This document shows positions 43,061 to 55,546 of a DNA stretch of 64,000 bases, piece by piece; position 1 is the first letter of the stretch, and each line of letters opens with the position of its first letter. Source of the DNA: Selaginella moellendorffii (Eukaryota; Streptophyta; Lycopodiopsida; Selaginellales; Selaginellaceae); assembly GCF_000143415.4 (NCBI RefSeq), contig NW_003314262.1, positions 4,440,349-4,504,348 of the forward strand. The letters are read 5' to 3'. A program made the position numbers and the translations under genes. The notes under the pieces were generated by a model. It had not been told where the DNA came from. It did no database searches and was given only the letters and a program-made list of their open reading frames with translations.

Positions 43061-44370
43061 ACATATACTGGATAATATTATGTCACATCTCTGGCTAATA
43101 GAAAGACTTGCGCAACTTCTCAGTTACATGACAATGTCCTATATGCCCACCTAGAATAGGAGAATCATGGTAGGCATGGAGAAACCATGGAATAAAGACA
43201 AAAGGCACCACCAGCTATAAATGATCATCAAGATCCGTCCCCACAAAATAAAGAAGGCCGTTTTCAAAGTGATATAAATGCCGAAAAGGCAAGTCATCAG
43301 CAAGTGATGTAGGATTCTCAAACCCATCTTGAAGCTTTCAAATCCACAGCTCAATCTTTTGAGCCTTGTGAACCTCATCAAGAGAAGATAGATCTTGCTT
43401 TGCACCTTGTGGACACTGAATGTCAAGTACAGAAACTGTTGACGCAACAGAATCCTCGTCTAGAAAATCCACAAATGCTAGAACAACAGACTGGTTAAAA
43501 ACATGAGAAGAGATTGGAGAAGGAAAAGGAGCTGGAGAAAGGGTATCAGCATTAGCCATAGAACTTCTTGGGCGATGAACAACATCAAAATCATATATCT
43601 GAAGCTTCAAAGCCCACCAAGCAATATGACCAACCAGGTTCTTTCGTTTCAATAATGAAGTAACGGTAGCATGGTCACCTTCAAGTAACGTCCGAGAAAT
43701 ATGTAGATATGTATGAGTTTCTCGAAACCCCAGACTATTGCTAAACACTTCTTCTCTATCGTGCAGTATTTTACCTCCATTGGTTGTAATGTATGGCTTA
43801 TATATACAATAGGATGGCGCTAACCAAGCACACTCAAGTGTAAGACACAAAATCCCTAGGCCCCAAAGTGGAGCCGGAAGGGCGCCACTGGTAATGACCG
43901 AAGCAAAAGCCAAACGAGCATAACACGTTTGGACTAAAAGCTTCGACTCGAAAGGTCGAGAGTGGGAGTGGAACTGCCAACAAAGTGCTCGAAGAATGAG
44001 CATGAAGCGAGCAATAAGCAAGGCTCTAAAAAGGGACCCAAAAAGGACCAACACATGACACGTGGAGGAGTCCGAGATGGACCGAGACGGAGTCCGAGAT
44101 AGAGTCCAAGAAGGAGTCCGAGATGGAGTCTGAGATGGAGTCCGAGGTGGAGTCTGAGATGGACCGAGACGGACCCCAAGATGGAGTCCGAGATGGACCG
44201 AGAAGGAGTCCGAGATGGATCCGAGATGGAGTCCGAAATGGAGTCCGAGATGGACCTGAGATGGAGTCCGAGATGGACCCAAGATGGAGTCCGAGAAGGA
44301 CCCGAGATGGAGTCTGAGGTCGAGACCGAGACCGGGACCGAGACCGGGACCGAGACCGAGACCAAGACCA

Positions 44371-44409
<39 letters not shown>

Positions 44410-47115
44410 TCGGGACCGAGACCGAGACTGAGGCCGAGGCCGAGACCGAGCCCAAGCCCGAGTTTGAGTTCGGGTCCAAGTCTGAGTCTGAGTTCGAGTT
44501 CGAGTCCGAGTTCAAGTCTGAGAGGGTGAAAGCCCAAAGCGTTCGTCTCCCAGACCCTGGGGGGTTTGGTGAACTCCAAAAGTATAGTAGGGGGAGGACT
44601 GTAGTGGAGCCAGTTTGGCCAGGAAGGCTATACCTAGTGTTGGGTGATGAGCTGCCCACTGGGAAGTCCAAGACTAGAGTGAACATGGACCGACAAGTGG
44701 GGTAGCTGTTCCCCCGGAAGATCTACTGGTTGATGCTCCCAGTTCAAGTGTGGGTGGCACTACCTACTTGGATACCAGGTGTGGCTTAACAGAACCTCAC
44801 TCTAAGCCCACGGCTAGAGCACCTAAAGGCAGAAGGTGGGGAGAGTACCCATGAGGGCCATGTAGGGCCACGGTGTTCCAAAATATTGTCCCAAAGTCCC
44901 AGACTGTGAAAAGGAAGAAGAGTAGCCCTTTGGTGTGGTGACCAAGGACACAGTCACACAGTGAGGAAGTCCTAGAGGATAGTGAGACTTAGTGGTCAGG
45001 CTCATGGGCCTTGATCCAGTGGCAGTGTTAGCGAACATGGCCTAGGACAGAAAGGGACTTGGTGGGGACCGGAAAGGGGATATTGGGGAAGGCTATTCCC
45101 CATGTCTAGGGGCATCCTAAGGATGCTAAGGAGTGGATCTAGGATGATCACTCATGGACGGATGGCCCAGTCTTTGAGAGACAAGACTGTGATGTAGGTG
45201 GTGTCAGACCACCGATGTGACTAAGGTGAATAGGCATGGCCTTAGCGTAATGGGCTGATATAACAGTGGTACCTTGGGGTGTTGGTCATGGGTTTGGACA
45301 TGTGGAGCACTTGGACCAAGTGCAAAGGTTGAGTGGCGGGGATGCCATTCTCGGGGCTAGCAAGCCCAAGTCCGAAATAAAATTTATGAAGGTTGTGAGT
45401 GAGACTCCTCCAAGTGGTCGGAGGTGTGGTTAAGTGACTAAAGTAGAATGGAAAATTTAGTCGCTTATATCAGGCTCTTTTGCATCAATACACCTCCAAG
45501 ACCAATATCAGAAACATCCATGCGCAAAATAAAAGGTTGAGTGTAGTCAAGATATGCCAAAACTTGAGGAGTCATCAATAGCTCTTTGAGATCCACGAAT
45601 GCCTGCTCACAATCTGAAGACCAGATGAAAGATGATGTTGATGACTTCAGCAACACTCGCAATTGTGTAGTGCGATAAAAAAGATGGTCCACAAAACGAC
45701 TGAGATACTACACCTTACCCAAAAAGTGTTGCACATCATTTACACACTTTGGAGTAGGGAACTTTAAAACAGCCACAAGTTTGTTAAGATTAACTTGCAA
45801 ACCCTCACGAGAAATACGATACCCAAGATAAGTTGTGTCCTTGGACACAAACACGAATTTCAACCACTTCAACTTTAAACCAATGTCCCGTAGCTGATTC
45901 AACATTTTACAAACATCACGAACGTGCTCCTCCCATGTCCCCTCCAAGTGGATCAAGATATCATTAATGAAGTCAGCAGTCACCTCTGGCATATCACAAA
46001 GAACCTCGTCCATCATCCACTGAAAAGTCACTGAAGCATTGTTCAAACCAAACGGCATCACCAAGAACAATAGCAACATCAACCTCCATTGGAACAAGAC
46101 TATCACCCATAGAAAGCGGAGCTGAAGGATGTGCAGTAAGAAGTGGAAGAGGTAACGTTTCATAACGTTGTGCCAAGTGAAGAGCATTGTCAAGGTTGGT
46201 GAGAGCAAGTGCATGCACAAGTCCAACAAAATATTGATGAAGTGCTGCCCACAACACTCCTAGCTTGATCCGCTCTAACATATTTGGCTCCACACGAATC
46301 AATAAGTTTCGAAAATGAACGCCAAATTGCATCACTGACTTAGATGGCCCTTGACGGAGACGATGCAATTGCTAGAAGGCATCAACACAATCGTCGACAT
46401 GTCCGAATGCACGTTTGAAGATGTCTGGAAGAACACTCTAATCCCCACAAGTGGCTACACTCAAACCATTGTACCACTGTGGCAATCACCATGAAGTGAT
46501 CGAACCAATGGTACATGTCATCCCCAGGACTCTTGCAAAAGAACTCCAGCTGAATGAGAGGATTGGCACCAAGAGTAGGAGGAGTTATACCACGTGCTGT
46601 CAATGCAACTATTAACTAAGTTTGGTTGTTCAATTACAAGCGCATAGCATCAAGCAATTGTACCAACTGTTACTCTAGAGTCAAAGGAGGAGATTGCTGA
46701 TTTGCTATGAAAATGAAGGAAAAGGAAGAGCAAAAGAAGAGAAATGACAAAAATCTAGAAGGAAAGGGAGATCTAGACAATGTAAAAAGTTAGATCTAAA
46801 CCAAAATTTTAAAAGGAAAGAACAAAAGAAAGGAAATTGAAAAAACTAAATTTAGACGGTGCAAAAGCTATATTTAAACTAAAATCCTAAATCCAAACAC
46901 TCCTCAGGGATAATGAAAGGTGCCCCTCACCTCCACCAATATGAGTGCATAGAATATGGAAAGGGAATATAAAAAATATGCATATCAATTAACTCAAAAA
47001 CCCTAGTTTATATACAGGAGTAAATGGTTCGAATTGAAACCAATCTAACAGCTATTAAAATCCCACTATGCTAATATTAGTATATGGCATCATAGTTGTA
47101 CACTTGGCCCTCACA
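43061..47115 (-). mobile_element. Decayed Ty3/gypsy element, copy 2 (same family as 32556-36345), interrupted by a solo LTR
   Basis: Read on the minus strand it starts at 47115 with TGTGAGGGCCAAGTGTAC, as copy 1 does. Leader and Gag remains follow to about 46066. There a deletion of roughly 1.3 kb joins Gag (VPMEVDVAI) directly to RT (LVMPFGLNNA). RT continues to about 45475 with FINDIL where copy 1 has FIDDVL. A nested LTR (43839-45469) interrupts RNase H. The remaining RNase H and integrase finger (43833-43061) have several stops and end at about the same integrase position as in copy 1. The element is dead. Confidence 0.85.
43839..45469 (-). mobile_element. Solo LTR of a chromovirus-related family, nested in gypsy copy 2
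   Basis: On the minus strand it begins TATAAGCGACTAAATTTTCC, clearly related to TGTAAGCCACAAATTTTTCC of the LTRs at 41805, 49140 and 55547, and it ends ...CTTACA at 43839. It is flanked by TCAAG (43834-43838) and TCAGG (45470-45474), a 4/5 match that fits an aged target-site duplication. At 1631 bp it is longer than its relatives. It includes a GAGACC/GAGTCCGAGATGGA-type minisatellite at about 44070-44520. No internal region is left. Confidence 0.8.
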
Positions 47116-47166
47116 CTCCTAAATTTGTTATTCAAATTTTTAACATTATTTTAATCATGTTCAATT

Positions 47167-48399
<1,233 letters not shown>

Positions 48400-49139
48400 C
48401 TATGGAGCTGGGAAGCATAAGGTATAGGATGCAAGTCCTAGACCATTCAAAACAAGGCCACCATATCCAACCCCTGTGAAAATTGGAGAATTTCTCCAGA
48501 TTGCATTTGGGCCCAAAGGGCAAGTCCCAAATAAGACAAGCTGAATGGGCCTTGGTCCCCCACCCCATGCTCTAGCTCCAACTCTGCCCCTGCCATAGAC
48601 CAAAGCCAACATAGTGATAGTTCCATTAGCTCTCTCGTTGAACCTTTTGAGACCGATATAGAGCTCGTAGCGAGGATAGTTTGGTCCAAGGAAGATCACA
48701 ACTCACTCATGAAGATTCTTGGGCATCTAGGATGTTGCAATCTTGATGACAATAGCTCTGTAGGTTCTCAAAGCCACAACATCGAGAGGAAGAATAAAAC
48801 TTTGGCCACGGACTAGCATTGTTATATTGAGCTCGTAAAAGTCCCCCCCCCGAAATCCGGCTTGTAGCTAAGAACTATTGCCACCATGAACAATCCACCT
48901 ACTTATACATCAAAAGCAGCTCCCACCTTTAACTGAGCTTGCCCATAGGGGTTATATAGAAGTTCCCTTGCTATGATCTTTCCTCAGATGAAATCACAGA
49001 GGAACTTCTTGTTTCCCGATGCCCACTTGAAACCATTGACGTTAGAAGCATCCAGGTTAGAAGCATTCTTGGTTGCTCACCTGGAGAAAGATTTGGCATT
49101 GGGAGCTGTTCTAATGATCAAGTCGCTTGGGCTGTAGAG
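48400..49139 (-). pseudogene. Unidentified gene remnant interrupted by the LTR retrotransposon
   Basis: Minus-strand protein-like pieces are visible: ITMLVRGQSFILPLDVVALR and TYRAIVIKIATS (about 48825-48735), then FLGPNYPRYELYIGLKRF (about 48692-48640) and WRNSPIFTGVGYGGLVLNG (about 48505-48450), with stops between them. Across the retrotransposon, 56711-56800 (minus) continues in frame to a start-like Met near 56794, and the target duplication TAGAG falls inside this frame. I do not recognise the family. Confidence 0.35.
49135..49139. repeat. Target-site duplication TAGAG (left)
   Basis: Identical to 56707-56711 on the other side of the LTR retrotransposon. Five bp is the usual size for this class. 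Confidence 0.9.
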
Positions 49140-50311
49140 TGTAAGCCACAAATTTTTCCTTTCCAATTTGCCAGCTTACCTCAACTATCCGACCAACTCT
49201 GCCTTGGCTTGTGCTAAGTTCCCTCGCCAAGGTTCTCGCCTATGGTACCAGCTCCTACTTGGTCCTACTTGGTTTCAGCTACTCACTGCACGAGCAACAG
49301 AGTGTTAGCCATCCATCTACGGATTCCCAAATCTCTCCCAATCCCCCTCCCCGGGTTAGATTGGACTTAAGGTTCGGCTACACTCCCTGCAGGCACAAGC
49401 AGCCAAGCACACCAAGCCTCCAGATTCCTAACACCCCAAGGTACCACAAGACTTGATCATGGGACCCTCTAAATCCCAAGCCTTAGGTGCAACACTTGCT
49501 TCGGGACGTCGAGGCGAAACACCGTGGCCTAACGGCCCGGTATGAGTACCTCTACCCCCCCACTTCCATCCCGAAGGGAAGGCCCAAGCCCCTAGGAAGG
49601 GCAAGGACCAATGAGCCACAAGGTACTCAAGTGGGGCACCACTTCACCTGAGCCGGGAGCACTGCAGTCAGTTTCCCTTTCGGGAGTGGGAGCTGCTCTT
49701 GAGCACTTCCCTGGGTGGCCCCTCCGACACCACTCAGGCCCATGCTCACTCCCACCCAAGGCCCCTTGGCCCCAGTCTCAACCTCAAGTCAGTTTGGAAG
49801 CACCACTAGAGAGTTCCTTCAAGACTGGTTCCTGGACCTCACTATCCCTACTATACTTTTGGAACCCCCTGCAGCCCCCCCCCCTTGGGAGACGCACGCT
49901 TTGGGCTTTCACCCCTTGACCCGTATTAGCATTTGGACTTAGTCTCTGGCTTGATCTCGGACCCGATTTCGGATCCGACTTCGGATTCAGTCTCGGACTC
50001 GATCTCGGACTCGATCTCGGACTCGATCTCGGACCCGATCTCGGACCCGACCTCGGACTCGACCTCGGACTCGGTCTCGGACCCGATTTCGGATCTCGGA
50101 CTCTGTCTCGAACTCAGTCTCGAACTCGGACTCGAACTCGGTCCCCGAGTCGGTCTCGGACTCGATTCCGGACTCTATCTCGAACTCGGTCCTAGAGTCG
50201 GTCTTGGACTCGATCCTCGACTTGGTCCCATCCGATGAACTCTTTGTCATTTCGGTCAAGCTTTTTGGGGATCCTTTAGCCTACGACATCTTGGGGAGTC
50301 GGTTCCTTACA
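49140..50311 (-). repeat. 3' LTR of the complete chromovirus
   Basis: 1172 bp, TGTAAG...CTTACA, with a CTCGGACTCGATCTCGGACC-type minisatellite at about 49945-50225. Beside it, at 50312-50325, a GT/GA-rich stretch (minus strand TGGGTGGTGGAGT) may be the polypurine tract. Confidence 0.92.
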
Positions 50312-50714
50312 ACTCCACCACCCATAGAAGAAGTTTGATGCCCACATCGAACGTCTCGTTTTATCCTACGACTTGTTGACCATGTCTCCGGGGGCATCCC
50401 CCCACTTAGCGGTGTGCCTAAGTTAGCCTCCCCGGCCAAGAGCCCATGACAACGGAATATAGGTGTCCCTATACTCCTCACCTCACCACGCCCTAGTATG
50501 GGGTCGGGACTTGAACCCAGCCTTGCTTTACTAGGGGGTTGGGACTCGAACCCAACCTCCGTAGAATACGTCTACAGATTCGACATCCCCGCGGGGAGTC
50601 GGGCGTAGTGCCCTACGCCTGGTCGACCTATCTAACCCATGCTAATTAGCTTACCTTTGGCGCGCCTTCGGGTCCCAACATATGCCACTTGCTCAACTTT
50701 GCAAATTGATATTT
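50312..50714. other. 3' untranslated part of the complete chromovirus
   Basis: Between the end of Pol and the 3' LTR. It contains phrases such as GGGACTCGAACCCAACC that mimic a tRNA T-arm but have no full cloverleaf. Confidence 0.5.
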
Positions 50715-51096
50715 TTAATTGAATTTTGCATAAGTACATAGAGTTCTGCCTTGCAGAAATTCCTCCACTAGATCTCGCGCGTTCGCTAGGTTCTCCTCCG
50801 ATTCCCATGTTGCTTCGCAGTGTGGAAATCCTTTCCATTTCACATGGAACTCTCTCACCTCGTGTCCTTGTCGCTTGCTCTTGCGCGCATTGAGGATGGC
50901 CTCGACTTCGTATTCCTCTTCCCCTTGGATAACCTCAGGTAAAGGTCTCACTTGGTCCTTGTGAAGCGGATCCTCAAAGTACGGCTTGAGTAAGTTCACG
51001 TGGAACACTGGGTGCATCTTCCCCATCTCTTGAGGAAGTCGGAGTCGGTAAGCCACTTTACCGATTCGTGCCTCAATCTCGTAAGGCCCCGCAAAC

Positions 51097-51148
51097 CTGC
51101 TTAAGGAACTCAAGATCAATTCATTTACAGGAATACATGCATCTTTAC
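51097..51148 (-). other. 52-bp GT-AG intron-like segment near the end of integrase
   Basis: On the minus strand: ...ACCCAAAG, then GTAAAGATGC...CTTAAGCAG, then GTTTGCGGGGCC. Removing the 52 bp joins KLTQ to RFAGPYEIE in frame, a well-known block upstream of chromodomains. Left in, it adds a TAA directly after KLTQR. The donor GTAAAG and acceptor TTAAGCAG are acceptable. The length equals the common intron size of host genes in this window. Confidence 0.7.
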
Positions 51149-51565
51149 CTTTGGGTCAACTTTCGGCTGATCCCACTTGGTAGTTTGAGGTTCTTGGTGT
51201 TCAGCCACACCTTCTCCCTAGCTTGGAACTCTACATCCCGACGCTTCTGGTTCGCGTATTTGGTTTGCCTTTGTTGAGCCCGTTCCAAGGAATCCCTCAC
51301 TAGATTCCAAATGCTGAGTCTTTCCGCCGTGAATGCCTCCACTGCGGGCAACTCTCCATGATACTCGGCCACGCCGAGTTCCACAGGACCTTCAATAGCT
51401 CGCCCATTGATGACTTCCCATGGATTCACCCGATACTCGAATGTGGTGAGTTGTTATAACACATTTCCACAAGTCCCAAATGACTTACCCAATCGGTCTG
51501 GTCTCCCGAGACATAGCATCGCAAATAATCCTCCAGCTGCCTATTCACCCTTTCCGTTTGTCCGT

Positions 51566-51611
51566 CTGTCAAGAAGTGTTAGTGCCAACAACTTGACTCA
51601 ATACCCCATAC
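51566..51611 (-). other. 46-bp GT-AG intron-like segment in the integrase core
   Basis: On the minus strand: ...CCACAGATAG, then GTATGGGGTA...TTCTTGACAG, then ACGGACAAACGG. Removal gives HPQIDGQTERVN, one of the most conserved integrase blocks (it includes the catalytic Glu). Left in, it causes an early stop and a frame change. A good branch-point match, CACTAAC, lies about 13 bases before the acceptor AG. Confidence 0.75.
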
Positions 51612-54600
51612 CTATCTGTGGGTGATAGGCTGTGCTGAATTTCAACTTGGTGCGATACTGTTCCAAGAGAGTCCTCCAGAACCTACTGGTGAAGATCTTA
51701 TCTCGATCTGAGATGATCTCTTCCGGTCTTCCCCGCACTCGAACCACTTGTTCAAAGAACAGCTTTGCCACACCTTCCGCATCCACCTCCGTTGTGGTGG
51801 GTATGAAGTGTGCCATTTTCGAAAATCGGTCCACCACCACGAATATCGCATCAAACCCCTCGCTTGGGGGGAGTCCCGTGATGAAGTCCATCGTAAGACA
51901 TTTCCACGGGTGATCTGGAATTGGGATGCTTTGCAACAAACCCCCACTAGCCTTAGTCACGGCTTTTACCTGCTGACATGTTAGACATGTCTTTACATAG
52001 TCTTGGATGTCCTTAGCCATATCTGGCCAATGGTACTTCCTTTTGAGTAAGCCCATCGTCTTGGGCACTCCACCGTGTCCCGCAAGAGGTCCGTCATGAC
52101 ACTCTTCTAAGGCTACCTTCCTTAGTTCCCCTTCTGGAACATACACCCTCGTTTGCTTGTAATAAATGAGTCCGTTGCGTTCTGCATAGCCCGTTTTCTC
52201 TTCCGTTGGCAGCTCACCTCTCTGGTGAGCTTCCCGCGCCTCTAGATTCCTCAGCAACACTTCCTGTGCTAGACCATCGTTCTCATATGCTGTCCGCACA
52301 TCGTCCCAGAAGGTTGCTGTTGCGCTGGATATTGCCAACCTCAAGCTCGCTTTTCGACTTAGCGCATCCGCCATAATGTTGCTCTTCCCAGGCTTGTACA
52401 GAATTTCGCAATCAAACTCGGCCAAGGCATTGGTCCACCGACCTTGTTTCCCTCTTAGGTCGGGCTGTGACAAGAAGTGCTTCGTTGCCACATTGTCCGT
52501 GTAAACCTTGAAGTGTCTCCCAAGGTAGTGTCGCCACTCCTTGAGCGCCTTGACCACCGCAAACAATTCCTTCTCGTGGGCAGGCCACTTCCGTTGAGCC
52601 TTGTCCAGCTTCTTCGAGAAGAACGCTACCGGATGGTTGTCTTGCTTCAAAACTGCGCCTAACACAAAGTCCGAAGCATCCGTTTCTACCTTAAAGTCCT
52701 TACCAAAGTCTGGTAATGCCAATACGGGAGCCTTCCTCAACTTCCCTTTGAGGTGGACGAATGCCGCCTCGCATTCCGCTGTCCACACCATCTTCCCTTT
52801 TCTTGTTTGGTCCGTTAAGGGCAGGGCTACTCTCGAATAGTGTCTGATAAACTTTCGATAGTAGTTGCATAGCCCCAGGAATGCCCTCAACTCGTGTACA
52901 TTGGCTGGTCGCTCCCATTCCTGGATCACTTGGACCTTCTCTGGGTCCACCTTGAGCCCGTCCTGGCCCACCACATGCCCGAGAAACTTTACCTCTTGTT
53001 GAGCAAAGTCACATTTGCTCTCTTTAGCATACAGTTTGTGTTCCCTTAGTTTCTCAAACACCTTCACCAAGTGTTCGGCATGCTCCTTTAGCGTCTCGCT
53101 ATAGATCAGGATATCGTCGATATAGACGACCACGAAGTGATCCAGATAGGGTACAAAGATGTGGTTCATTAGCGCCGAAAACGTTGCCGGCGCATTACAT
53201 AGCCCGAAGGGCACACCAGAAACTCAAAGCTCCCATACCTCATTCGACAGGTTGTCTTCTCGACATCTTCCTCGGCTACCCTGATCTGGTAGTATCCTGA
53301 CCTTAAGTCAATCCTCGAGAAGTATTTTGCCTTTCCCAACCTATCGAACAGGTCCTCAATCCTTGGCAAAGGGTACTTGTTCTTCTTTGTATATTTGTTG
53401 AGCAACCGGTAGTCTATGCACATGCGCATAGATCCATCTTTCTTTTTCACAAATAACACCGGTGCCCCATACGGCGACTTGCTCAACCTAACATACCCTT
53501 TGTCCACCAACTCCTCTAGTTGGCACTTGAGCTCCTTGAGTTCTTTTTCGTTCAAACGATAAGGGGGACGAACCACTACCTCAGCACCCTCGACCAGCTC
53601 AATCTTATGTTCTATCGGTCGTGCTGGGGGTAGCCCCACCGATAGCTCCTCCGGCATGGTATCCTGGAATTGGTCCAACACCCGCTGGATCACTAAAGGT
53701 ACTTCTTCCATTCCTGTCTTTTTGTCACTCTTCACCGAGAGTAAGCACAAAAAGGCCGCCTTAGTTCCTTTAGTGAGTTGTCCTCTCGTGGACACCAGGT
53801 TTAAGCAGGAATCTTTGGCCTTGCTTTGCCCTACCTTTAGATCTTGGGCCTCCACCCTAGATCTTCTTCCTTGGGCATTCGCCAGTACCACAAGGTTTCT
53901 ACCTTGTCCATGCAGGGCTACCACAAATCGATTGAACTAGTCCATTCCGAAGATCACGTCAAATCCCGCCATGTCCAACACAGTGAAATCCATGTCCACC
54001 TTCCAAGTCCCCACTTCGACTCTCGCTTGTCGAAGTACCTCATCGGTGCTTTGGCTACCTTGAACAAACTCTATAGTCCTTGGTTCGCCTAGCCACTGCA
54101 CTGTTAGTCCGGCTTGCCGGACTATGTTTGCAGCCACAAAATTATCCGAAGCACCCGTGTCAATAAGGATTTTAACAAAGCTACCTCCGAGCTTCCCTCG
54201 GAGGGCTAGTAGATGTCGCGAACGACTCTCTACCAAAGTTGCTCGTGTAATGAGTAACTTTGAGTTAGGGACTGGATCACATACTTCCGTTTGGACTTCA
54301 CCCGACTTGATGGCCATATTGGCTCTGGCCTTCTTCGGGTAGGGACATTCCCTCGAGAAGTGTCCCGCTTCACCGCAGTTGTTGTAGCATACGTTGTTTC
54401 CCACGCTGCTATATGACTTGACCTTCTTATCTGTGGGTTTGTCTCTTTTCGCTTGACTCCCCCACTTACTCGCTCGCTGGCCACCGGGTTTGCCTTTCCG
54501 GAACCTCGAGGACTCATTCTTAGAGAAACTCCTCTTGAATTTCCCTCTGCTAAACGTTCCCCTTGGTTTGGCCCCTTTGCTAAACGTGGATCCCGACCCC

Positions 54601-55530
54601 GTCGTGTTCCCCTTTCGCAAGTTATCGTTGAAATGCACCTTGATGGCCGCATCCAACGCTTCCTTGTAGTTGGTCGGGTTCCACCGCATTACTTCGCCGC
54701 GAGCCCAGGTTTGCAAACCTGATATGAAGGCATGGAACGCATCCATATCCCCCATGTCTGTGACAAGTATCCTCTTTGCCATAAACCCATTCACATACTC
54801 CTGAATGATTCCGGTCTGCTTCAGCCTACTCAGCTCATCCCTTAGGTGCAGAGTAGCATTCGGAGGAATGTAAGTTGCGCGGATCCTCGCCTTCATCATT
54901 TCCCAAGTGGCCACCGGTCCTTCGTTGGCCTCCGTTGTTCTCCACCAAGACTTGGCATTATCTGCCAAGTATGGTTTTGCACATGGGACCTTCTCCGAGC
55001 TCGGTAATCGCAACGCTCAGAAGTAGTCCTCCATATCGTAGAACCAATCCTCCACCACCTTATAGTCGTTCACTCCCTTGAAGACCGGTGGGGGCTTCGG
55101 TTTGTACTTGGGAACTGCCTGAGGGACTGATTCCACTTCGGTCTGTTCGACCTTGTCTGGTTTTGCCTCAGTCCCTGCCGAAGGGTCCGCACCTTCTGCG
55201 CTGCCAGCATCCGCAGTCTTTCGCTTTTTCTTCCGCTTCTCATCACGCTTTAGCTTGCGTACGAGAGTCTCTAGCAGGGCATTGGTCTGTGCCAATTGTC
55301 CTTCTAGAACGTCCAATCGAGCCTTGGACGACCGAACCTCACCACCGGACTCCTATTTGGAAGTTGCCTCACTGGAGTCCTCCTCATGCAAGGATTCCTC
55401 ATCCATAGCCTCCTGTTCGACCGGAGGCTCCAGCTCTGGAGGAGGTTCCGTCTCCGCCTGGGTTCGCTTACGTCCTGCCCTTGCCATCTCCCAGCAATCC
55501 GCCTCTATCCTTCGCTAGAACTGAGGAAGA

Positions 55531-55543
55531 GGCTCCGATACCA
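55531..55543 (-). other. Primer binding site, tRNA-iMet type
   Basis: TGGTATCGGAGCC starts 3 bp inside the 5' LTR border. The common plant form is TGGTATCAGAGCC, so one base differs. The same site with the same change lies beside the LTR at 41805. Confidence 0.8.
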
Positions 55544-55546
55544 AAT

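Larger units (their letters stand above)
50715..55487 (-). pseudogene. Gag-Pol polyprotein of the complete chromovirus, with lesions
   Basis: Gag starts at 55487 (MARAGRKRTQAE) and has a coiled coil, a Gag domain (about 55000-54600) and a knuckle CYNNCGEAGHFSREC with an unusual C-x3-C. Protease has LIDTGASDNF. RT is at about 53560-52990, with the YIDDIL active site at about 53130. RNase H begins VETDASDFVLG. Integrase has the H-H-C-C finger (GHGGVPKT, CLTCQQ) and the core Asp residues in MDFITGL and ISDRD. A chromodomain (YEVEAILNARK, FHVKWKGF, ATWESEENL) closes the protein. Breaks: TAG at about 55353, TGA at 55017-55019, TAG at 53937-53939, a one-base deletion at about 53214 just before PFGLCNAP, and a one-base deletion at about 51432. 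At least two of the stops lie where Trp is expected (TGG changed by G to A). Confidence 0.9.

Noticed and set aside
44123-44705. Long Glu/Thr- and Arg/Pro-rich open frames
   Set aside because: They lie in the GAGACC/GAGTCC minisatellite of a solo LTR; frames are open on both strands because of the repeat.
50490-50570. tRNA-like T-arm phrases (GGGACTCGAACCCAACC)
   Set aside because: No matching acceptor, D or anticodon arms; they lie in the 3' untranslated part of the retrotransposon.
51434-51486. Possible third intron in integrase (GTAAGT...TTCGAG, 53 bp) that would also repair a frame change
   Set aside because: The segment itself encodes conserved integrase sequence (HLGLVEMCYNNSPHSS), so a one-base deletion nearby is the better explanation.
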